This document shows, in pieces, positions 26,398 to 34,375 of a DNA stretch of 56,703 bases (its first letter is position 1; each line of letters starts with the position of its first letter). The notes below the pieces were generated by a model. That model was not told the origin of the DNA. It did no database searches and saw only the letters and a program-made list of their open reading frames with translations. This DNA comes from Planctomycetaceae bacterium (lineage in GTDB: Bacteria > Planctomycetota > Planctomycetia > Pirellulales > Pirellulaceae): contig JABJJO010000194.1 in NCBI GenBank assembly GCA_018660825.1, positions 1 through 56,703 on the forward strand. The letters are read 5' to 3'. The translations under genes and the position numbers were made by a program.

Positions 26398-27099
26398 GTG
26401 TCAGCAACGTTACCTCGAATCGGACTCACCATGTACGGCTGCAATGCGGAAGGCAGTTACAGCATTCCGCGCGAGTATATCGATAGCATTCAACGAGCTG
26501 GCGGTATTCCTTTGATTTTGCCGCCAGTGCAGAATGTGCAGGCGGCTTTGGAACAAATCGACGCTGTGCTACTCATTGGCGGTGGTGATCTATGTCCCGC
26601 TTGTTACGGTGGAAGTGACCACGAAACAATTTACATGACGGATCCCCAACGCGACGCTTATGAAGTCGAATTGACACAAGCCGTGCTCGAATCGGATAAA
26701 CCGATTTTGGGGATTTGCCGTGGACTGCAAGTCTTAAACACAGTGCTTGGCGGAACCTTGCATGAGCATTTACCCGACGTGTTTGGTGAAACGGTTAAGC
26801 ATCGGTTGCCACCCCGAGAACCAGTAAATCATGAAGTAACCGTCGTCGCCGATTCGATGTTAGCCGAAATTATGGGCGAATTGACGTTCAGTGCTCCAAG
26901 TTGGCATCATCAATGCTTGGATCAAGTAGCCGACGAATTGACTGTGGTCGCAACAGCATCCGATGGTGTTATCGAAGCAGTACAATGGACCGCTAAGCGA
27001 TGGTGTTTAGCCGTTCAGTGGCACCCCGAACTCGCTGCTGCAGAAGATCCATTACAACAAACAATATTTGACGCGTTGGTCGCTAGTTGCCTGCCGTGA
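26398..27099 (+). CDS. Class I glutamine amidotransferase-like gamma-glutamyl hydrolase (peptidase C26, PuuD-like)
   Basis: 233 residues from GTG 26398, with AGGA about 10 bases upstream. The nucleophile Cys lies in ILGICRGLQVLN, and the catalytic His and Glu in VQWHPE near the C-terminus. An early loop GGGDLCPACYGG is typical of the PuuD group, which hydrolyses gamma-glutamyl-GABA to glutamate and GABA in the putrescine pathway. Here the likely role is to release the oxidised amine product and recover glutamate. It lies 54 bases after the ligase and 50 before the dehydrogenase, so the three are probably one transcript. Confidence 0.87.
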   Translation: MSATLPRIGLTMYGCNAEGSYSIPREYIDSIQRAGGIPLILPPVQNVQAALEQIDAVLLIGGGDLCPACYGGSDHETIYMTDPQRDAYEVELTQAVLESDKPILGICRGLQVLNTVLGGTLHEHLPDVFGETVKHRLPPREPVNHEVTVVADSMLAEIMGELTFSAPSWHHQCLDQVADELTVVATASDGVIEAVQWTAKRWCLAVQWHPELAAAEDPLQQTIFDALVASCLP

Positions 27100-27149
27100 T
27101 TTAACACATTTGCTACACAGAGTAATTTTACAAAAAGGAATTCCTAGTC

Positions 27150-27929
27150 ATGGGACGACTGCAAGATCAAGTGGCATTAATCACCGGCGCGGCCGGCGGT
27201 ATTGGACGAGCAACAGCGTTGCGCTTTGCCGCAGAAGGTGCCAAGTTAGTATTAACGGATGTGGACGACGCTGCCGGTGCACAGACATTGGAACAAGTCC
27301 AAGCGACAGGGGCCGAAGTAATCTATGTGCACGCCGACGTGTCACGGGGTGACGATTGCCAAGCGATGGTTGCCGCGGCAGAAACAGCGTTCGACGGTTT
27401 ACATATTTTGTTTAACAACGCCGGCATCATGCATCCGGAGGATGGCGATGCGATGAGCACCGCAGAACATATCTGGGATTTGACGATGGCCATCAATTTG
27501 CGTGGCGTCTATTTGGGTTGTAAATATGGAATACCTTTAATGCTGAAATCTGGTGGCGGCAGTATTATCAATACCGCGTCGTTCGTAGCACTCATGGGTG
27601 CGGCCACTCCACAACTCGCCTACACCGCGAGCAAAGGTGGAGTGTTAGCCATGACACGCGAGTTGGCCGTCATCCATGCGCGGCAAAACCTCCGCTGCAA
27701 TGCATTGTGCCCCGGGCCGTTGCACACAAAGATGTTAATGGATTTTTTGGACACGGAACAAAAGAAACAACGTCGCCTTGTACACATTCCAATGGGACGC
27801 TTCGGCTTAGCCACAGAAATGGCTGATGCTGCCTTGTACCTAGCCAGTAGCGAATCTTCCTACGTAAACGGCACTGAATTTGTCGTCGATGGCGGAATCA
27901 CCGCCGCTTACGTCACGCCCGAAGATTAA
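27150..27929 (+). CDS. Short-chain dehydrogenase/reductase
   Basis: A 259-residue classical SDR. The NAD(P) motif is ITGAAGGIGR (11-20), the Asp in VLTDVDD suggests NAD rather than NADP, NNAG and the active-site YTASK follow, and the C-terminus ends YVNGTEFVVDGG, all normal. AAGGA precedes ATG 27150 at a good distance. It is the last gene of the permease/ligase/hydrolase set. In the known Puu route the gamma-glutamyl amine is oxidised to an aldehyde and then an acid; with an ethanolamine-derived alcohol, an SDR could carry out the first oxidation. That placing is inference. No aldehyde dehydrogenase gene is seen in the window. Confidence 0.88.
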   Translation: MGRLQDQVALITGAAGGIGRATALRFAAEGAKLVLTDVDDAAGAQTLEQVQATGAEVIYVHADVSRGDDCQAMVAAAETAFDGLHILFNNAGIMHPEDGDAMSTAEHIWDLTMAINLRGVYLGCKYGIPLMLKSGGGSIINTASFVALMGAATPQLAYTASKGGVLAMTRELAVIHARQNLRCNALCPGPLHTKMLMDFLDTEQKKQRRLVHIPMGRFGLATEMADAALYLASSESSYVNGTEFVVDGGITAAYVTPED

Positions 27930-27990
27930 CGGCCGGCAAGGAATGGGCTGTGAAAATACCTGGGGCCCTAGATTGTCCGTTTTTTGGTGA

Positions 27991-29145
27991 TTAGGTTTTA
28001 CCCCGTCGCAGGGCATCGTCACCGAAACGATCTCGAATCAAATCAGAAACTTCATCTAGTTTTTCGCGCTGCTTACAGTCTGCTTGATCAAATAACCCCT
28101 GCTGCCGGACCCCGCTACCTAAACCACTCACTCCCATCCCAATCAATCGCAAACGCAATTCACGACCGGGCAAGCGGTTCTCGAGCATCTCAATCACCGT
28201 TTCATAAAACACTTCCGTTGCATCACTGGGCAGAGACAATGTCTTTGAACGCGTGAACGTCTTGAAGTCATGATAACGCACTTTTAGGTTGACCGTCTTG
28301 GCATGCAAGCCGGCACTGCGTAGGCGTTGGGACACTTGATCCACCAAATCTCGCAAATGCTCACACAACACGCCTATATCTTCAATATCCTCAACAAAAG
28401 TCTGTTCGTTTGAAATTGATTTCGCACGACAATCAGGCACCACTTCACGCTCATCTAGACCTCGTGCTAAGTGCCACATTTGAGTTCCCGCCTTACCAAA
28501 CAAACGCTGCAAACTTTCCTCGGTTAACGACTTTAATTGTTGGATTGTATGGACGCCTAACGCCGTCAGTTTTTTCTCCGTTGCCTGACCCACACCCCAG
28601 ATCCTTTTAACCGGCAACGGTTCTAAAAACGATAGAACCTCATTTTCGTTAATAATGCAAAAACCATCAGGTTTATCAACGTCGCTTGCGAGCTTTGCTA
28701 GATATTTATTGGAAGCCACGCCTACCGAAGCAACCAAATGTAATTCATCTTTGATTTCTTGTTTGATCCGCCTCCCAATCACTTCAGCACAACCAAAAAG
28801 TGATTTGCTACCGCCTACATCGAGAAATGCTTCGTCAAGCGACAGCGGCTCAACTAACGGAGTGTAGCGAAAAAAAATTTCCCGCAGCTGTTGCGATATC
28901 TCGGCATAGAAAGCCAAACGTGGCTTAATGACTACCGCGTGCGGACACAGTTTAAGCGCAGTTTTAGTCGGCATGGCACTATGCACGCCAAATTGCCTCA
29001 CCTCATAACTTGCTGCGGCTACCACACCCCGCCGCTCAGCACTGCCACCAACGATGACCGGCTGGCCAAGCAAACTGTGATTCTCACGCTGCTCGACCGA
29101 TGCAAAAAAGGCATCCATATCGATGTGTAAAATTGAAGCGGTCAT
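27991..29145 (-). CDS. dinB: DNA polymerase IV (Y family)
   Basis: A 384-residue Y-family polymerase. The catalytic carboxylates appear in HIDMDAFFASVEQ (Asp9 region) and SLDEAFLDV (about 104-112); the steric loop, helix-hairpin-helix region (GVGQATEKKLTALGV) and little-finger domain follow. It performs translesion synthesis, usually under DNA-damage control. It ends the minus-strand pair with rlmKL, whose stop is 12 bases upstream of this start, so the two are probably co-transcribed. I see no LexA box I can support. Slightly longer than the E. coli protein (351), mainly at the C-terminus. Confidence 0.95.
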   Translation of the reverse strand: MTASILHIDMDAFFASVEQRENHSLLGQPVIVGGSAERRGVVAAASYEVRQFGVHSAMPTKTALKLCPHAVVIKPRLAFYAEISQQLREIFFRYTPLVEPLSLDEAFLDVGGSKSLFGCAEVIGRRIKQEIKDELHLVASVGVASNKYLAKLASDVDKPDGFCIINENEVLSFLEPLPVKRIWGVGQATEKKLTALGVHTIQQLKSLTEESLQRLFGKAGTQMWHLARGLDEREVVPDCRAKSISNEQTFVEDIEDIGVLCEHLRDLVDQVSQRLRSAGLHAKTVNLKVRYHDFKTFTRSKTLSLPSDATEVFYETVIEMLENRLPGRELRLRLIGMGVSGLGSGVRQQGLFDQADCKQREKLDEVSDLIRDRFGDDALRRGKT

Positions 29146-29157
29146 GGACCATCATTA

Positions 29158-31275
29158 TTAGTAATTTTTGACAATACGCCAACACCGATGAATCCGACGG
29201 TTTCGATAATCCTCGGGCACGGTCTGTTTACTTATCTCGTGACACTCCGCCGGTATTTTATCTTCATCAAACTTAAACCGTCGATAATTCGTAGAAAAAT
29301 AAATGATGCCACCTGTTCGCATTCGCAGCAGTACGTGCTTTAACAAGCTATCCCAGTCATCTTGAATCACCCAATCCGCAGTGGTTGATTTGCTGTTGGA
29401 AAACGTCGGAGGATCGACAACTGCTAAATCAAACATCTCACTCTCAGGCAGCGCCGTAATGTACTCTCGAATTCCCGCCGATATATAATGATGCTCCGGC
29501 CCCGTGAAGCCGTTAAGTTTCATGTTGCGCTCAGCCCATTGCAAATATCGTTTTGACAAATCCACGCTCGTCGTTGATGCCGCTCCGCCATCAGCCGCAT
29601 ACACAGTGAACGAACCGGTATAGGAAAACAGATTCAGAAAATCTTTCCCCCGGGAATCTTCTAACACGAGCTTCCGGGTTTCGCGTTGATCCAAGAACAA
29701 TCCCGTATCAACATAGTCCGATAAATTCACGATGAATTTTAAACCATTTTCTTGGGCTTCAATTTCATAACGATCCTTTGCTAGTTGTTCGTGTTGACTG
29801 AGACCCTTTTGTTGTTTGCGGCGTTTCAAGAAGGTCTGCGTGTGGGGCAAGTCCAAAGCATCCGCGGCTGTAGTACGCATCAAATCCAACCATTGTTGAT
29901 GGGCGGCCAAGTCGCGATCATGCGGCCGTTCGAATTCACTTAAATGTAAGTGATCTTCATAAAGATCAACCACCAATGGAATTTCAGGGATGTCCTTTTC
30001 GTAAAGTCGAAAACAAGTCACCCCTCGTTTGCTTGGCCATTTGCGTAAATGCTTCGCTCGCTTGGCTAATCGCCGTTTAAACAACTCAGCCTGCTCAACC
30101 GCTTTGTCATCCAACTCACCAAAAACTGCCGTGGGCGATTCATCAAGATTGCGGGGTCCATGGAACTGATAATAAGTGCATTCGATCCGCGCATTGTATA
30201 ACTTGCGCCGGCGGTCAGCTTGTTTTTGAATCACTCGTTCAAATCGATCAAAGGATGTTAACACGTAATGCGACCAAGTTGGTAATCGTCGCAACACCTC
30301 TGGCATCGATTCGTAAAGTGGCTCCAAATCACGATATCCACTGAGCCGTTCACCATAGGGCGGGTTGGTGATCATACAACCAAAGCGACGACTACTACTG
30401 ATGTCTTCAAAGGCCTTTTCTTCAAAATGAATGTTGTCACCCACTCCTGCTAACTCCGCGTTGTGACGAGCAATTTTCAATACGCGAAAATCAATATCCG
30501 TAGCCAACAACATCTCAGGAAACTTAGGCTCCAACAAATCATCCGCTTCTATTTTCGCTTCTGACCACAGACCATCCGAAATTGTGTCCCACTCACTAGC
30601 TGCAAATTCACGGTGGCGACCCGGAGCCATATTTCTTGCGAGCATCGCCGCTTCAATAGGGATCGTACCACTACCACAAAACGGATCCATAAAGGGACGC
30701 TTTTTGTTCCAGAAACTCAATTGAACCAGTGTCGAAGCTAGTGTTTCTTTGAGCGGAGCGCCGCCTGCTTCAGCGCGATAACCGCGTTTGTGCAGGCTGG
30801 GACCGGTCGTATCGATCGTCAATGTTGCAGTATCGTTAAGCAACGCAATTTGACATTTAATTTGAGGCCCATCCTCCGGCAATTCGGTTACGCCGTGCTG
30901 TTGACAGAGTGCTTCCACAATCGCCTTTTTGACCGCGCGTTGACAAGCCGGAACGCTCGAAAGCTGTGAACGAATCGAACGACCTACTACTGGAAAACAG
31001 CCGTTCACCGGAATCCACTCGTCCCAGCGAATAGACTTCGTGGTTTCAAACAGTGTATCAAAGTCTTTCGCCTCGAATGACGCCATCTGAATGAGCACAC
31101 GATCAGCGGTTCGCAACCACAAATTGGTCCGACAAATCGCTAAGGCATCACCGGTAAACTGAATCCACCCTGGCGCAATTACTTTTCCTTCATAGCCCAA
31201 TGCTGCTAACTCTCGTTTGACCACGGCCTCAATCCCAAAGGCAGTCGTTGCGATGAGTGTATATGGATTCGCCAT
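29158..31275 (-). CDS. rlmL: Bifunctional 23S rRNA methyltransferase RlmKL
   Basis: A 705-residue fusion of two methyltransferases, the same layout as E. coli RlmKL. The N-terminal half has the THUMP domain (about 45-160), then DPFCGSGTIP and TNPPYGERL, the SAM-binding and catalytic motifs of the m2G2445 enzyme. The C-terminal half (from about 500) has GLFLDQRETRKL, NLFSYTGSFTVYAADGG and VDPPTFSNSK, the m7G2069 RlmK half. It modifies domain V of 23S rRNA during ribosome assembly. It precedes dinB with a 12-base gap. Both halves look intact. Confidence 0.95.
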   Translation of the reverse strand: MANPYTLIATTAFGIEAVVKRELAALGYEGKVIAPGWIQFTGDALAICRTNLWLRTADRVLIQMASFEAKDFDTLFETTKSIRWDEWIPVNGCFPVVGRSIRSQLSSVPACQRAVKKAIVEALCQQHGVTELPEDGPQIKCQIALLNDTATLTIDTTGPSLHKRGYRAEAGGAPLKETLASTLVQLSFWNKKRPFMDPFCGSGTIPIEAAMLARNMAPGRHREFAASEWDTISDGLWSEAKIEADDLLEPKFPEMLLATDIDFRVLKIARHNAELAGVGDNIHFEEKAFEDISSSRRFGCMITNPPYGERLSGYRDLEPLYESMPEVLRRLPTWSHYVLTSFDRFERVIQKQADRRRKLYNARIECTYYQFHGPRNLDESPTAVFGELDDKAVEQAELFKRRLAKRAKHLRKWPSKRGVTCFRLYEKDIPEIPLVVDLYEDHLHLSEFERPHDRDLAAHQQWLDLMRTTAADALDLPHTQTFLKRRKQQKGLSQHEQLAKDRYEIEAQENGLKFIVNLSDYVDTGLFLDQRETRKLVLEDSRGKDFLNLFSYTGSFTVYAADGGAASTTSVDLSKRYLQWAERNMKLNGFTGPEHHYISAGIREYITALPESEMFDLAVVDPPTFSNSKSTTADWVIQDDWDSLLKHVLLRMRTGGIIYFSTNYRRFKFDEDKIPAECHEISKQTVPEDYRNRRIHRCWRIVKNY

Positions 31276-31397
31276 GAAGATTTTTCTGTTTCAAGTGGTT
31301 AAGAAAAGACGTGTCGAGATGACACAACACGGACAATGCTACATGTTAACAGCAACTAACGCATTCCTGCCAAATACTCTACCGATTTGCGTTATTG

Positions 31398-31613
31398 CTA
31401 CACATCGTCATCGTTAGATGTAATCTGATGCAATTCTTGGCTAGCTTGCGGTGACAATGGAGAACCGGAAGGACAGTTGGAATTTACGGAACATTTGGAA
31501 CATCCGCTGTCTGATTTTCCTCGCAGCATGGTGACCAAGCGATAGAGGATATATCCAGCCGCCGCGATACAAATCACGCCGACGGCTATGTTTTGGATTT
31601 GTTCACTCATCAT
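31398..31613 (-). CDS. FeoB-associated Cys-rich membrane protein
   Basis: 71 residues from ATG 31613 (a second ATG follows directly at 31610), with GGGA about 8 bases ahead. One transmembrane helix (IAVGVICIAAAGYILYRLV) is followed by a Cys-rich stretch, CSKCSVNSNC, and a polar tail. This pattern matches the small FeoB-associated proteins found after feoB in many bacteria, proposed to assist iron passage or pore assembly. It is the third gene of the feoA-feoB unit, 57 bases after feoB, and is likely under the same Fur control. Confidence 0.85.
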   Translation of the reverse strand: MMSEQIQNIAVGVICIAAAGYILYRLVTMLRGKSDSGCSKCSVNSNCPSGSPLSPQASQELHQITSNDDDV

Positions 31614-31670
31614 TAATTGTCCCGCCAATCACATGGAACTCTTGGATCAAATGCAACGGGTTAATCGTAG

Positions 31671-33806
31671 TCAGGCCATGAGACTACTGCTAGCAACAAC
31701 AAATGTTACCCAAGCTGCAACATAAGCCAAAACAGTCATGTAGACAAATGCGAACAGCGGCCAACGCCAGGATTGAGTTTCTTTTTTCAAAACCGCTAGT
31801 GTTGACACGCATTGTGCACAGAGGGCAAAAAACACCATGATTGAAAGCCCAACAGGAACAGTAAAAACTAAGTTTTTCTTGGGATCGTCATCCCAGCGAG
31901 CTTTTTTCAAATGTTCCCGCAGTCCCTCCGATGCCTCATCCTCTTCGTCACCCAAATTGTAAATCACTCCCATCGTTCCAACGACAACTTCCCGTGCCGG
32001 AAACGACGCTAACACGGCAATGCCAATCTTCCAATCCCAACCCAATGGTCTAACGACTGGCTCAATCGCTTGACCAGCTATTCCTAAGTAACTGTTACGC
32101 AACTGAAATCCCGCAGTTTGTGTCGCTGACAGTTGCTTCACTGTTCCCTCGCTACGTGGGAAATAGGCCAATGCCCAAATCAATACGGTACAAGCCAGAA
32201 TCAACGTCCCCGCTTGCTTCACAAAATCCATCCCTTGCTGGAACATCTTCCGTGATACGATCGCTACACTAGGCATCTTGAAACTTGGCAACTCCATTAC
32301 AAATACGGGAGTTTCACCTTTCAACATTGTTTTCTTCAATATCCAAGCCACACAAACCGCAACGACAATGCCGAGTAAGTACATACTGACCAGTACAAGT
32401 GCTTGCTGGCTAATCCAACCACCAAAGACTTGTCGCTCAGGAATACAAGCTGCCGTGAGCAATATATAAACCGGTAGACGCGCACTACAACTCATCAACG
32501 GCGCAATCAACATGGTTGCCAACCGGTCGTTGCGATTCTTAATGGACCGCGCTGCCATGATTCCTGGAATCGCACAAGCAAACGATGACAATAATGGAAT
32601 AAACGATTTCCCACTAAGGCCAACTTTAGACATGATGCTATCCATCAAATAGGCAGCCCGAGCCATGTAGCCAAAATCTTCCATGAGCCCGATAAAGAAA
32701 AAGAGAATCAAAATCTGTGGCAAGAAGATCACGACACCGCCGATTCCTGCAATGAGTCCATCGACGATAAGTGACCGCAATATCCCTTCCGCAATCAGCG
32801 ATTCAACCCCATTACCGAGCCACTCAAACAACGTACCAATCAAATCCATCGCTGGTCCTGACCAACTAAATACTGCTTGAAATAACAGTGTTAACATCGC
32901 TAGAAAAACAAGCGAACCAGAAAACGGATGAATCAGCACTCGGTCCAACCACCGTCGGCGGACTAAACTATGGTCCGTGTCACCGCGTTCGACGACTGAA
33001 CTTACAACCTGATTAATCCAAGCATAACGCGCAATCGGTTCCATGCTGATGCGATCACCTACGGCGTCAAACTGCTGCTTACATAATTCCACCGCAGCGC
33101 TAAATTTCATTGCCTGTTTTGACTCGACTTGCTCATCCCCACATAACTCAACGTCTGTGGATAATGCCAACTCGTTCAAGAAGCAGCGGCGTTGGCAAGC
33201 AACCGCTTGGACTGCTGTCGCTGATGTGGCGGAGACGATCGCGGCTTCAACTGGTTCAGAAAACGTCACTTTGGTTGTAGCAACAACGGTTGCAGAGGCA
33301 ATTGCTGATCGCAATTCACCAATACCCTGTTTACGGCTTCCATGCGTAACAACCACCGGTACACCAAGCGCTGCCGACAATTGTTCTATATCAATTGTTG
33401 TTTCAGCTTGTGTCGCAATATCCATCATGTTTAATGCTACAACTGAGGGAATGCCCAATTCTAGCACTTGTGTTGTGAGATATAGATTGCGCACAAGATT
33501 ACTCGCATCCAATACACAAACGACAACATCCATAACCTGCATGTCAGTTACGTTTGGAGCCAACAAAATATCGACAGCAATCTGTTCGTCCGGTGAGGCA
33601 GGATTTAGACTATACAATCCAGGTAAGTCGGTGATCGCTAATTCTCTACCCTCATGCGTGCAGCGACCAACAAATTGCTCAATTGTCGCACCCGGATAGT
33701 TTCCCACCTGCTGTTGACCGCCAACCAGTGCGTTGAAGAGCGAGGATTTCCCGGTGTTGGGATTCCCTAGCAATACAACGCGGAGGGACTTGTCATTTTC
33801 ATTCAT
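31671..33806 (-). CDS. feoB: Ferrous iron transporter FeoB
   Basis: 711 residues from ATG 33806, two bases after the feoA stop; a longer frame into feoA is not needed. The N-terminal GTPase has GNPNTGKSS (P-loop, about 14-22), GNYPGATIE (switch I region), DLPG and LNMMD (NxxD base recognition). After a helical linker come the Gate/core transmembrane segments, with the GxxARAAYLMD and SFACAIPGIMAA signatures and FPAREVVVG in the second half. It imports Fe(II) across the inner membrane. Its place in a feoA-feoB-Cys-rich protein unit, headed by a Fur box, is the standard arrangement. Confidence 0.96.
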   Translation of the reverse strand: MNENDKSLRVVLLGNPNTGKSSLFNALVGGQQQVGNYPGATIEQFVGRCTHEGRELAITDLPGLYSLNPASPDEQIAVDILLAPNVTDMQVMDVVVCVLDASNLVRNLYLTTQVLELGIPSVVALNMMDIATQAETTIDIEQLSAALGVPVVVTHGSRKQGIGELRSAIASATVVATTKVTFSEPVEAAIVSATSATAVQAVACQRRCFLNELALSTDVELCGDEQVESKQAMKFSAAVELCKQQFDAVGDRISMEPIARYAWINQVVSSVVERGDTDHSLVRRRWLDRVLIHPFSGSLVFLAMLTLLFQAVFSWSGPAMDLIGTLFEWLGNGVESLIAEGILRSLIVDGLIAGIGGVVIFLPQILILFFFIGLMEDFGYMARAAYLMDSIMSKVGLSGKSFIPLLSSFACAIPGIMAARSIKNRNDRLATMLIAPLMSCSARLPVYILLTAACIPERQVFGGWISQQALVLVSMYLLGIVVAVCVAWILKKTMLKGETPVFVMELPSFKMPSVAIVSRKMFQQGMDFVKQAGTLILACTVLIWALAYFPRSEGTVKQLSATQTAGFQLRNSYLGIAGQAIEPVVRPLGWDWKIGIAVLASFPAREVVVGTMGVIYNLGDEEDEASEGLREHLKKARWDDDPKKNLVFTVPVGLSIMVFFALCAQCVSTLAVLKKETQSWRWPLFAFVYMTVLAYVAAWVTFVVASSSLMA

Positions 33807-33808
33807 CG

Positions 33809-34105
33809 CTAGCTTACATCTTTCTCGCAAACTTCTTGCATCACTTGCAACTCAACTCGCCGCGCTTCCGCTTTACGCAGACTCAGGGAGAACCCAAGCA
33901 ATTCAAATTCCAGTGGGTCTCCCAGCGGGCCAGAACCAACTCGAGTGACTTGAGTACCAGGTACCAACCCCATCTCTAGCAAACGTAATGACACCCCGTC
34001 AGCACCCTGGACGGCAACAACATTTGCAGCGGTATTACGGCACAATTCAGAAAGATACATAGGAGGCATGGGGCGACTTTTAAGCGATAAATCTCGTGTA
34101 AACAT
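33809..34105 (-). CDS. feoA: FeoA SH3-like iron transport protein
   Basis: 98 residues with the FeoA SH3-like domain (about 17-90): LSELCRNTAANV, LRLLEMGLVPGTQV and FSLSLRKAEARRVEL. FeoA binds the cytoplasmic side of FeoB and supports its function. It is the first gene of the feo unit; its ATG starts one base after the predicted Fur box, so repressor binding would block transcription or initiation directly. The stop codon nearly touches the feoB start, consistent with translational coupling. Confidence 0.93.
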   Translation of the reverse strand: MFTRDLSLKSRPMPPMYLSELCRNTAANVVAVQGADGVSLRLLEMGLVPGTQVTRVGSGPLGDPLEFELLGFSLSLRKAEARRVELQVMQEVCEKDVS

Positions 34106-34106
34106 C

Positions 34107-34125
34107 TCTATTGATTATCATTCTC
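34107..34125 (-). promoter_or_regulatory. Fur box before feoA
   Basis: The minus-strand sequence GAGAATGATAATCAATAGA matches 15 of the 19 positions of the classical Fur consensus, with the core GATAATC intact. It ends one base before the feoA ATG and lies in the divergent gap shared with the TonB-dependent receptor, so Fur-Fe(II) could repress feoAB and perhaps the receptor. Confidence 0.75.
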
Positions 34126-34375
34126 ATTTACCAAGCGTCGTTTGTCGACACATAGAGTCGCAAGAAAGTCAAATCGATTCCAAATATCCGCTCAAACACA
34201 GGGTCATACCCGCCCCACTGTAACCCTTAAAAACGACATTACCGGCACAACCGTTAAAGAGTGCCAAATGAGATTGCCGAAATGAGTTACATGTAGAATC
34301 AGCGATAGATCGCCCTTTTACGGTAAAAACTGCTCATCCCTTAATAACTAAGCCTTCGCGTAACGGGTTCAACCG

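Noticed and set aside
27930-27990. Terminator between the SDR and dinB genes
   Set aside because: A T-run (near 27980) exists, but no stable hairpin precedes it.
34209-34223. CCCGCCCCACTGTAA, similar to the CCCGCxACTGT part of the cobalamin riboswitch
   Set aside because: It has an extra base, and neither a B12 box nor the other conserved stems are visible around it. The neighbours (feoAB, Fur box) point to iron.
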